From assembly GCA_030635365.1 (NCBI GenBank), contig DAOVYZ010000173.1, positions 1-7,374 on the forward strand: DNA of 7,374 nucleotides. The letters are read 5' to 3'. Position 1 is the stretch's first letter, and each line of letters starts with the position of its first letter. The position numbers were made by a program, and so were the translations under genes. Of the stretch, positions 1 to 6,233 are shown piece by piece. The DNA comes from Bacteroidales bacterium. GTDB taxonomy: Bacteria > Bacteroidota > Bacteroidia > Bacteroidales > UBA12077. The notes beneath the pieces are model-generated. The model worked only from the letters and a program-made list of their open reading frames with translations, did not search any database and was not told the DNA's origin.

Positions 1-3000
1 ATTGATTTAAGTACAGCTTTCAGGCCTCCTTCAGCTATATCAAATAAACCATTAATAAATTCAGGTGTATTATTAGTAAAATTAATTGCTAAAGCGATTA
101 TAAGTGCTTGAATTTCTTCTTGTGATAATCCTTCAGCTTCAGCTTTAGCATAAATTTCGTTTATTAATTCTTCTGATGTACTTGTTTTTGTTAGTTCAGG
201 GGAACTTATAATGTTCTGTAGTTTTGTTTTCTCAAATGATTTCGAGTCTTCTAATATCTTAGCAAGCTCAATATCAATTTTATCACTAGATTTAACAAGC
301 AATATAGCATCTAATAAATCGAATATTTGATTTAATTCATTTTCAGAATATGTTCCTTTTTCGGTTAAGTATTGCTTTAATTCTTCAAGATTAGTGATAT
401 CAATTGCTGATGCATCAATATTAGTTAAGATACCGGGAATATTTATTTTTAAAATTCCCTGTATTATAGCAATAAGTTCTTTAACAGGAATATTGGATTG
501 TTTGATATATTCTTCCAGTAGAGCTACAATATCATCATTTGTATAATTGTGGGTTTTAGATTTTAATCTTAGTTCATTTATCACATCCATATTGGAGCTA
601 TAATCACCTTTATTAGCATTAATAGATTCAAGGGCAGTTTTTAAGCCTCCTTCTGCAATATCCAATAAACCAGTAATAAATTCCGGTGTATTGTCAGTTA
701 AATTAGCTGCTAATGCAACAATAAGTATTTGCACTTCTTCTTGTGATAATCCTAATGAAGATGCCTGGCTGTATAGCTTATTAATTAGTTCTTCATTAGA
801 AGTTGCATTTTGAATTTCCGGAGAACTTAAAATGGTTTGAAGGCCTTTATTATTAAATGTATTAACACCGTTTAATACATCTGCAAGTTCTTTCTTAATT
901 GGAGCATGAGAAATAATTATTTCTTCAGTTTTTATGTTATTATGTTTGTCAACCAGCCTAAAATGGAGTTTTGTTTTGTTACCTTCAGGTTCAAATTCGT
1001 ATACAAAACTTTCTTTCCTAATATTGAAGGTTTCAGTATTTATTAGCTTATCATCCACAAAGGTTTCTACAAAAAGTTTCGATTTTTTCTCTACAGATAA
1101 TTTTATTTTAACATTTTTGCTTCCATCAGGGTTTAATACAACTATCTTCTCGGCTATATTTAATTCTGCCTGAGTATCTTTTGGTAAATAAGAAACAGTA
1201 ACTTCTTCAGCTTTTACATTATTATTTTTGTCAACAAGCTTAAACTTAATTTTACTTTCTCCTAATAGTGGTTTATACTCATAAACAAAATCATTTTTTG
1301 TTATTTCAAACTCTTCCGAGTTTATTAACTTTCCTTTATAGTATGTGTCAACCAAAAGTTTATTACCTTTTTCAAGAGATAGTTTTATTTTAATATTTTT
1401 TTGGTTATCTGTGAAATAGTAATTGTTTTCAAGAGATATATTAGGGAGTGTATCAGTTAAAGCTATTTCATCTGATTCTTGTTTATGAATAGATTTTAAG
1501 AATACTTCTTTTATATCATAAGGTGATGAAATATAAAATTGTTGTCCTTCTTTTTGGTCTAATATACTTTCATAAACCAGGTGATTTTTTCCAAGTGGTG
1601 TTCTAAGCTGTAAATTTATAGAGTTTTCGTCCGGTTTTAGAACTGTTAGAGTGTCATTATTTTCTTTATCAATAATATTAATTTTAAAGTCAATTTTGTT
1701 TCTATCAACTTCGTTGTCCATTTCAACAATACCTTCTACGAGGAAATTATTGTAACCTGGCAGGTCAAATAAATGGAACTGGTAAATATCCTGGCCACCA
1801 TATCCCTTTTTTGAGAATTGTGAACAATATGCGAAATTTCCGTTTTCAAATGGAACAAAGAATATATCATTATCTGTAGTGTTAATGGGATAACCGACAT
1901 TTACCGGTTCGGTCCATTTTCCGTCTTCTAAATCAGAATAATATATATCATAGCCACCCATGCCTTTATGCCCTTCGGAGCTAAAAAAGAGTCTTTTCCC
2001 ATCAGGTGTAAGGAAAGGGCTATTTTCGTTCCACTGGGTATTAATAATGCCACCTAGGTTCATTGGTTCTCCCCACGTAGTGTCAGTTAATCTTTCTGAT
2101 ACATAAATATCAAGATCGTCATAACGTCCTTCCCTATTGCTCACAAAGTAAAGTTTATTATTATCAGGGGAAAGGGATGCATGTGCTTCCCAATATTTGG
2201 TATTAATATTTTCTCCCAGTTTTTTAACTTTAGACCAGATTCCATCATTTAAAAAACTTACATAAATATTACCATCCATATTATCATCGCGGTATATATA
2301 CAATTCAGTACCGTCATATGATAAACCGGTAGTAGCACTATTATCGTCAATTCCTAATTGGCCCATTAGGTTGATAGGGTAGCTCCATTGCCCATTTTCT
2401 TTTTTTGAATAAAAGATAGCATCGTAAAATTGGAGCGATGCAGTAAATACTAATGTTGATCCATCACCAGACACAACAGCATTATATTCATTGAATCTTG
2501 TATTTATTTTATTACCTACATTCCTTGCCAGGAAATTGACCGGTTTATATTGAAATTGTAGAGCATTTCGGCAAGCATCAAATTGCCTAACCAAATAATC
2601 AGTATCGTAAATATCTTTATTGGCTAATTTCTTTGTTCTTTCTATAGCATTCTGAAAACCGGTATAAGCATCAATAGCTTCATCAATTCTATTATTAACC
2701 AGATAGGCATTTCCCAAATAAAAAAGAGCATCAACAGGTGCTAAGTCTTCAACGTAATTATTGTTTCTATAATTCGGGGTAGTTCTTTTTATGGCATTTT
2801 CAAGGTATGGGATAGATTTTGCTTTTTGTCCATCTATATGAAGGTAACAAAAGCCAATTTTATACATTACATTGTAATTTAAAGAATCTGCTTCAAGAAC
2901 TTTTAAAAATAAAGGTAGGGCTTCTTGATAATCTTCATGAAAAAACCATGAATCTGCATCTAAGAATAGTTCTTCAAGTTCATAATATTCTTGTGTATAT

Positions 3001-3053
3001 GATTTGGATATATATAAAATGCTAATTAGTAAAAGTATAATTATTCTTTTCAT
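1..3053 (-). CDS. Large exported TPR-PD40 protein with C-terminal repeats, PorE-like, 3' end outside window
   Basis: The ATG at 3053 opens a frame that stays open to the left edge, giving 1017 complete codons with the stop codon outside the window. A signal peptide (about residues 1-20, ending KSYTQ) predicts export. Residues about 26-165 are TPR-like helices with a conserved GFCYLHI at 67-73. Residues about 185-430 hold five PD40-type propeller blades with motifs such as SPDNNKLYFVSNREG and PDGKRLFFSSEG, the latter closing on GGYDIY. Residues about 436-510 look beta-rich, perhaps a degenerate carboxypeptidase-regulatory-like fold. Then come two 94-residue beta-rich repeats (about 534-718) and a helical region with a 207-residue period (724 onward). 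TPR plus PD40 is the front half of PorE-type type IX secretion and envelope proteins, which end in an OmpA peptidoglycan-binding domain; whether this one does cannot be seen. It is colinear with the neighbouring gene at 3389-4726. A role as a periplasmic or outer-membrane scaffold is inference. No convincing promoter or Shine-Dalgarno sequence precedes it; TAATTTCG at 3075-3082 is a one-mismatch -7 box without a -33 partner. Confidence 0.88.
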   Translation of the reverse strand, partial: MKRIIILLLISILYISKSYTQEYYELEELFLDADSWFFHEDYQEALPLFLKVLEADSLNYNVMYKIGFCYLHIDGQKAKSIPYLENAIKRTTPNYRNNNYVEDLAPVDALFYLGNAYLVNNRIDEAIDAYTGFQNAIERTKKLANKDIYDTDYLVRQFDACRNALQFQYKPVNFLARNVGNKINTRFNEYNAVVSGDGSTLVFTASLQFYDAIFYSKKENGQWSYPINLMGQLGIDDNSATTGLSYDGTELYIYRDDNMDGNIYVSFLNDGIWSKVKKLGENINTKYWEAHASLSPDNNKLYFVSNREGRYDDLDIYVSERLTDTTWGEPMNLGGIINTQWNENSPFLTPDGKRLFFSSEGHKGMGGYDIYYSDLEDGKWTEPVNVGYPINTTDNDIFFVPFENGNFAYCSQFSKKGYGGQDIYQFHLFDLPGYNNFLVEGIVEMDNEVDRNKIDFKINIIDKENNDTLTVLKPDENSINLQLRTPLGKNHLVYESILDQKEGQQFYISSPYDIKEVFLKSIHKQESDEIALTDTLPNISLENNYYFTDNQKNIKIKLSLEKGNKLLVDTYYKGKLINSEEFEITKNDFVYEYKPLLGESKIKFKLVDKNNNVKAEEVTVSYLPKDTQAELNIAEKIVVLNPDGSKNVKIKLSVEKKSKLFVETFVDDKLINTETFNIRKESFVYEFEPEGNKTKLHFRLVDKHNNIKTEEIIISHAPIKKELADVLNGVNTFNNKGLQTILSSPEIQNATSNEELINKLYSQASSLGLSQEEVQILIVALAANLTDNTPEFITGLLDIAEGGLKTALESINANKGDYSSNMDVINELRLKSKTHNYTNDDIVALLEEYIKQSNIPVKELIAIIQGILKINIPGILTNIDASAIDITNLEELKQYLTEKGTYSENELNQIFDLLDAILLVKSSDKIDIELAKILEDSKSFEKTKLQNIISSPELTKTSTSEELINEIYAKAEAEGLSQEEIQALIIALAINFTNNTPEFINGLFDIAEGGLKAVLKS
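3..887 (-). repeat. 207-residue (621 bp) internal repeat, helical, two copies in the long TPR-PD40 protein
   Basis: Residues 724-810 (about 621-887) recur at 931-1017 (about 3-266), exactly 207 codons (621 bases) apart. By hand alignment 49 of 87 residues are identical. Shared stretches include GLSQEE, NTPEFI and DIAEGGLK. At the DNA level 46 of 53 bases match between 24-76 and 645-697. The residue pattern suggests amphipathic helices. The second copy is cut by the window edge, so the copy number is unknown. The intervening residues 812-929 contain two shorter look-alike helical modules. I do not recognise the family. Confidence 0.85.
900..1454 (-). repeat. Two tandem ~94-residue beta-rich repeats in the long TPR-PD40 protein
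   Basis: Residues about 534-625 and 626-718 are tandem copies, with matched core positions offset by 94 residues. Anchors are NIKIKLSLEK/NVKIKLSVEK, GKLINSEEF/DKLINTETF, DFVYEYKP/SFVYEFEP and KLVDKNNNVKAEE/RLVDKHNNIKTEE. Alternating hydrophobic residues and a length near 90 suggest an Ig-like or similar beta-sandwich module. The fold is inferred from this pattern; no named family is recognised. Confidence 0.8.
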
Positions 3054-3388
3054 ATATTGTTTATTAAAACCATACGAAATTAAATAAAAATAATGAAAAT
3101 TTTATGCATGGGAATATTATCTTCAATAAATATTTGTCCAGACCTGATTTTTAGGCGATAAAGATTAAAAATAAAGTGATACAAATAAGCTGAAAATGAA
3201 ATTCCAAATATCAAGCACCAAATTACAAATAATATACAATATCCAAATCCTAATGACCCAAACTTCTAATTATCAGTTTAGTATTTACAAGATTTGAGAT
3301 TTTGGACATTGGTTTTTGGGATTTATTTGTCATTTGTTTTTTGTTATTTGGTGCTTTAATTCAAAAAATGGTTGACTTTATAGACAGA
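3054..3388. other. 335-base intergenic gap between the two TPR-PD40 genes
   Basis: No reading frame with coding character is visible on either strand. The right half (about 3199-3365) is taken up by a long imperfect inverted repeat, annotated separately. The left half (3054-3198) is plain AT-rich sequence. It should contain the promoter of the downstream gene if that gene is transcribed separately, but I see no full TTG plus TAnnTTTG pair, only the one-mismatch box TAATTTCG on the minus strand at 3075-3082. Confidence 0.75.
3199..3365. repeat. Long imperfect inverted repeat, MITE-like or repeat-palindrome element
   Basis: The left arm runs about 3199-3265 and the right arm about 3295-3365, around a loop of roughly 30 bases. 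The best-paired part is 3213-3229 (AAGCACCAAAT, then one mismatch, then ACAAA) against 3340-3356, giving 16 of 17 pairs. A second matching core, AATGaCC against AATGtCC, lies near the loop (3253-3259 and its complement around 3304-3311). The remaining alignment needs small gaps. Both arms are built from CAAAT-rich words on one strand and ATTTG on the other. It contains no open reading frame. As RNA it would form a long hairpin just after the stop of the upstream gene, so it could act as an mRNA 3' structure, or it may be a non-autonomous mobile repeat. I recall similar CCAAAT-rich intergenic palindromes in Bacteroidota genomes, but this is memory and not a search result. Confidence 0.7.
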
Positions 3389-4726
3389 TTAATTAGTATT
3401 TTTTTCTGAGTTTTGAGAGTTTAGTTCTTTTTTAGTTTCAGGAATATTTTCCTGCTCAAAAATTTGGATTCGGTAAATATCATTGTCTCCGTATCCTCGT
3501 TCTTTGTATTTTGAGTAATATGCAATTTTCCCGTTTTTTAATGGGAAAAAGAATAAGTCATCATCAGTAGTATTAAATGGAAAGCCAAGATTTTTAGGTT
3601 TCCCCCAACTACTACCTTTTTTGTTTGCAACAAAAATATCAAAACCCCCAATGTTAAAGTGCCCTTGAGATGAAAAATATAATGTTTTTCCATCCTCAGA
3701 AATAAACGGTGTTGCTTCGTCAAAGCTGCTGTTTATTGTGGGTCCCAAATTAACCGGAATTCCCCAGTTTCCTTCTGCATCAATTACTGATTTATAAATA
3801 TCAAATCCCCCAAAGCCTCCTTCACGGTTACTGGTAAAGTATAAAGTTATCCCATCATCAGTAATACAAGCATGAATTTCAGCTGCATCAGTATTTATGT
3901 TACTATTTAATTTTTCAAGCTGAGTCCAAATTCCATTGTCAAAACGGCTGGTATAAATATTAAAGTCATCGTTATCATTCCTGACTAAATACAGTATATT
4001 ACCTCCTTTAGTCAGATATACAGGGTTCAAAGGTTTTTCAGAATTAAAATTTAATGAGATATTTCTTGCAGGTAACCAAAATCCATCTCGCTTTTTTGAA
4101 GAAAAAATACCATCATAAAATCGCAATTCACTTACAAAAACAATAGTTTCTTCATCTTCCGAAACTAAAGGGCGTATGTTATTAAATTGATTGTTTATGT
4201 TTCTGCCTAAATTTGATTCAATGATACTTGTTGGTGTTTTGGTTAATTCCAGGGCATTATTACAAGCAGTAATTTCGGCATTAACTATTTTATTTTGCTT
4301 CTCATTTGATGGATCAAGCAACTCTTTATATTTATTAAACGCTTTAATAGCTTCAGGTAATTTATTGTTAACCCTATATGCCATGCCAAGATATAAGCAT
4401 GTTTCAATTGGAGCTTTTCTTTCGGTGTAATATCCCTGATGATAGTTTTCAGAGATATTATCAATGGCATCTATCAGATATGGTATTGCTTTATCTTTTT
4501 GATTTGAGATATTAAGATAACAAAACCCTATTCTATGTTTTATATTAGCATCTCGTCTTCCTGCATCATGTAATTCAAGAAAAAATAAAAGAGCTTCTCT
4601 ATATTCTTCGTACAATAATGAAAATTCACCGTTAATATAGGCTCTTTTCAAATCTTGCTTTGATTGACAAAGAGTCGCAGAGTATGCAGATAATACAATA
4701 AATATGGCTATTAGAAACTTTTTCAT
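3389..4726 (-). CDS. Exported TPR-PD40 (beta-propeller) protein, PorE-like short paralogue
   Basis: This is a 445-residue protein when started at the ATG at 4726. The signal peptide MKKFLIAIFIVLSAYSATLC is followed by mature sequence from about residue 18-22; the Cys at 20 is preceded by ATL and does not make a good lipobox. Residues about 30-165 are TPR-like helices (IGFCYLNI at 66-73, CLYLGMAYRVNN at 110-121). Residues about 180-425 form five PD40 blades, for example TDDGITLYFTSNREGG and SEDGKTLYFSSQGH, several ending in GFDIY/GFDIF/DNDIY. It stops after the propeller with a polar tail, with no OmpA domain and none of the repeats found in the next gene. A longer reading from a TTG at 4765 is rejected because the promoter's -7 box lies inside that extension. 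It is colinear with the protein at 1-3053 (GFCY at 67-70 in both), which points to tandem duplication. The likely role is a periplasmic or envelope scaffold or binding protein; its partner is unknown. Confidence 0.9.
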   Translation of the reverse strand: MKKFLIAIFIVLSAYSATLCQSKQDLKRAYINGEFSLLYEEYREALLFFLELHDAGRRDANIKHRIGFCYLNISNQKDKAIPYLIDAIDNISENYHQGYYTERKAPIETCLYLGMAYRVNNKLPEAIKAFNKYKELLDPSNEKQNKIVNAEITACNNALELTKTPTSIIESNLGRNINNQFNNIRPLVSEDEETIVFVSELRFYDGIFSSKKRDGFWLPARNISLNFNSEKPLNPVYLTKGGNILYLVRNDNDDFNIYTSRFDNGIWTQLEKLNSNINTDAAEIHACITDDGITLYFTSNREGGFGGFDIYKSVIDAEGNWGIPVNLGPTINSSFDEATPFISEDGKTLYFSSQGHFNIGGFDIFVANKKGSSWGKPKNLGFPFNTTDDDLFFFPLKNGKIAYYSKYKERGYGDNDIYRIQIFEQENIPETKKELNSQNSEKNTN

Positions 4727-4753
4727 AGCAAATAAATTTATAACAAGGAAGAA

Positions 4754-4784
4754 CAAAAGTAACAATTAATGTGAATTTTCAAAA
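4754..4784 (-). promoter_or_regulatory. Bacteroidota-type promoter for the TPR-PD40 gene
   Basis: Reading the minus strand, TTTTG (4780-4784) is followed after 18 bases by TACTTTTG (4754-4761), an exact match to the Bacteroidota TAnnTTTG -7 consensus with a TTG -33 element. Transcription should start a few bases downstream, leaving a leader of roughly 20-25 bases before the ATG at 4726. The box lies downstream of the preceding gene's terminator, so this gene probably has its own transcript. Confidence 0.75.
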
Positions 4785-4799
4785 GGGTAGGGCTATTTA

Positions 4800-4834
4800 A
4801 TAATCAAAACACCAGTTTGTTACTGATGTTTTTT
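4800..4834 (-). terminator. Intrinsic-terminator-like hairpin after the E2 gene
   Basis: Bases 4806-4816 and 4822-4832 form an 11-pair stem (one G-U wobble on the minus-strand transcript) around a 5-base loop. It starts 12 bases past the E2 stop codon. On the minus strand the stem ends in TTTT and is followed by GATTATT. On the plus strand it ends in six T, so it may work in both directions. The stem is AT-rich at its base, which makes it a moderate terminator. Confidence 0.6.
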
Positions 4835-4844
4835 ACTAGGGAAT

Positions 4845-6185
4845 CTATGAGTTTCTTTTAATATCAAAGTTTTGAAGATGATCGGAAATCCGCTTTAGAA
4901 ACATTCCACCTAATGCCCCATCAATTACTCTATGGTCATACGCTAAAGATAATATCATCATGTGTCTTATGGCAATTGCATCTCCGGTTTCAGTTTCAAT
5001 AATAGCAGGTTTTTTAATAATTGCCCCAACTCCTAAAATGGCTACCTGTGGTTGATTAATTATAGGTGTTCCTGTTGTATTTCCAAATGTTCCAAAGTTT
5101 GTAATGGTAAAAGTTCCTCCTTGAACTTCATCTGGCTTTAGTTTATTATTGCGAGCTCTTGAAGCCAAATCATTAACTTTATCAGCAATTCCTATTAAAT
5201 TCAAGCGATCTGTATCTTTAATTACTGGTACAATTAAATTGCCTGATGGAAGTGCAGTTGCTACTCCAATATTAATATTTTTCTTTTTAATGATTTTATC
5301 TCCATCAACTGAAACATTTATCATAGGAAAATCTTTAAGGGCTTTTACTACTGCTTCAATGAACAATGGTGTGAATGTAAGCCGGGTATTCTCTTTTTCC
5401 AAAAACTTAACTTTGTTTTTGTTTCTCCAATTTACCAGATTTGTAACATCTGTTTCAATAAATGATGTAACGTGAGGTGAAATTTGTTTCGATTGGACCA
5501 TATGTTCTGCAATCAATTTGCGCATTCGATCCATCTTTACAATTTCGTATTTACCATTATATAATTGGTCATTACTAATTCTGGATTCACGCTCTGACTG
5601 TAAAGAATTATCTCCTTGAGCTTGTTGTTGAGTTGGTGATTGAACACCAGAATTTGTTCGTGTATTTATATAACTAAGGATATCTTTTTTAGTAATACGG
5701 CCAGTATTCCCGCTTCCATTTAAACCATCAATTTCAGTTAATGAAAGATTCTCCTCTTCTGCAATTTTTCTTACTAATGGCGATAGAAATTTACCTCCGG
5801 GGGTCTTCGAGCCAATTATTATATTTTGATCAGATATTTTTGTTTTATATGTAACAGGATCTTCTGTTTTAGGAATCTTCTCCGATTCTTTATTGTCATT
5901 TATTACTTCTTTGTTTTTTGTATAGCCTTTTTCTGTATCTATCCCATTAGTATTTATAATAGCAATTGTGTCCCCGATTTTAGGTATATCGTTCTCATCA
6001 AATAATAATTTATCTATTACTCCGTCTTCAGGAGATGGAATTTCTGAATCAACCTTGTCAGTTGCAACTTCTACAATTGATTGGCCTTCTTCAATTTTAT
6101 CTCCAACTTCAACTAACCACTTTGTGATAGTAGCTTCAATTATACCTTCACCCATTGCCGGAAGCAGAATCTCAACTTTTGCCAT
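4845..6185 (-). CDS. Dihydrolipoamide acyltransferase, E2 of a 2-oxoacid dehydrogenase complex
   Basis: This 446-residue cytoplasmic enzyme transfers an acyl group from lipoamide to CoA as the core of a 2-oxoacid dehydrogenase complex. Residues 1-78 are one lipoyl domain, with the lipoylated lysine at 44 in ATDKVDSE. A polar linker follows, then the E3/E1-binding domain (about 132-172, FLSPLVRKIAEEE and GRITKKDI), then a Gln/Ser-rich linker. The catalytic domain spans about 214-443 and carries YDHRVIDG at 416-423 (catalytic His418 and Asp422) and GTPIINQPQVAI. That last motif resembles branched-chain and 2-oxoglutarate type E2 more than pyruvate type, but the substrate cannot be settled from sequence alone. 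The length is normal for a single-lipoyl E2. The ATG at 6185 places the lipoyl domain correctly. No E1 or E3 gene lies in the window. It follows the glycosyltransferase-like gene by 48 bases and may be co-transcribed with it; TTG at 6219-6221 and TAAATTTA at 6192-6199, 19 bases apart, form a weak possible promoter of its own. Confidence 0.95.
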   Translation of the reverse strand: MAKVEILLPAMGEGIIEATITKWLVEVGDKIEEGQSIVEVATDKVDSEIPSPEDGVIDKLLFDENDIPKIGDTIAIINTNGIDTEKGYTKNKEVINDNKESEKIPKTEDPVTYKTKISDQNIIIGSKTPGGKFLSPLVRKIAEEENLSLTEIDGLNGSGNTGRITKKDILSYINTRTNSGVQSPTQQQAQGDNSLQSERESRISNDQLYNGKYEIVKMDRMRKLIAEHMVQSKQISPHVTSFIETDVTNLVNWRNKNKVKFLEKENTRLTFTPLFIEAVVKALKDFPMINVSVDGDKIIKKKNINIGVATALPSGNLIVPVIKDTDRLNLIGIADKVNDLASRARNNKLKPDEVQGGTFTITNFGTFGNTTGTPIINQPQVAILGVGAIIKKPAIIETETGDAIAIRHMMILSLAYDHRVIDGALGGMFLKRISDHLQNFDIKRNS

Positions 6186-6191
6186 ATTAAA

Positions 6192-6221
6192 TAAATTTAA
6201 CTTGGTTAAATACTATTTCAA
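6192..6221 (-). promoter_or_regulatory. Weak candidate promoter for the E2 gene
   Basis: On the minus strand TTG (6219-6221) is followed after 19 bases by TAAATTTA (6192-6199), one mismatch from TAnnTTTG. The box ends only 6 bases before the E2 ATG, so the transcript would be nearly leaderless. In such AT-rich DNA this match could easily be chance. Read-through from the gene upstream is the alternative. Confidence 0.25.
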
Positions 6222-6233
6222 CTAATGATAGAA

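Noticed and set aside
934..1173. Plus-strand reading frame of 79 codons
   Set aside because: It is antisense to the beta-rich repeats of the long minus-strand gene, is low-complexity Ser/Leu/Phe-rich, and has no recognisable domain or promoter.
3075..3082. TAATTTCG as promoter for the long TPR-PD40 gene
   Set aside because: It has one mismatch in the -7 box and no TTG at the expected distance, which is expected by chance in DNA this AT-rich.
3199..3365. CRISPR-like array or tRNA in the intergenic repeat
   Set aside because: There are no regularly spaced direct repeats with unique spacers and no cloverleaf; the structure is one inverted repeat.
4661..4726. Lipoprotein signal at Cys20 of the short TPR-PD40 protein
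   Set aside because: The residues before Cys are ATL; a Leu at -1 does not fit the lipobox, so an ordinary signal peptide is more likely.
4727..4765. N-terminal extension of the short TPR-PD40 protein from a TTG
   Set aside because: It overlaps the promoter -7 box and would put a second hydrophobic stretch before a normal signal peptide.
5149..5475. Plus-strand reading frame of 108 codons inside the E2 gene
   Set aside because: It is the complement of a highly conserved catalytic domain, so its openness is explained by the E2 coding sequence.
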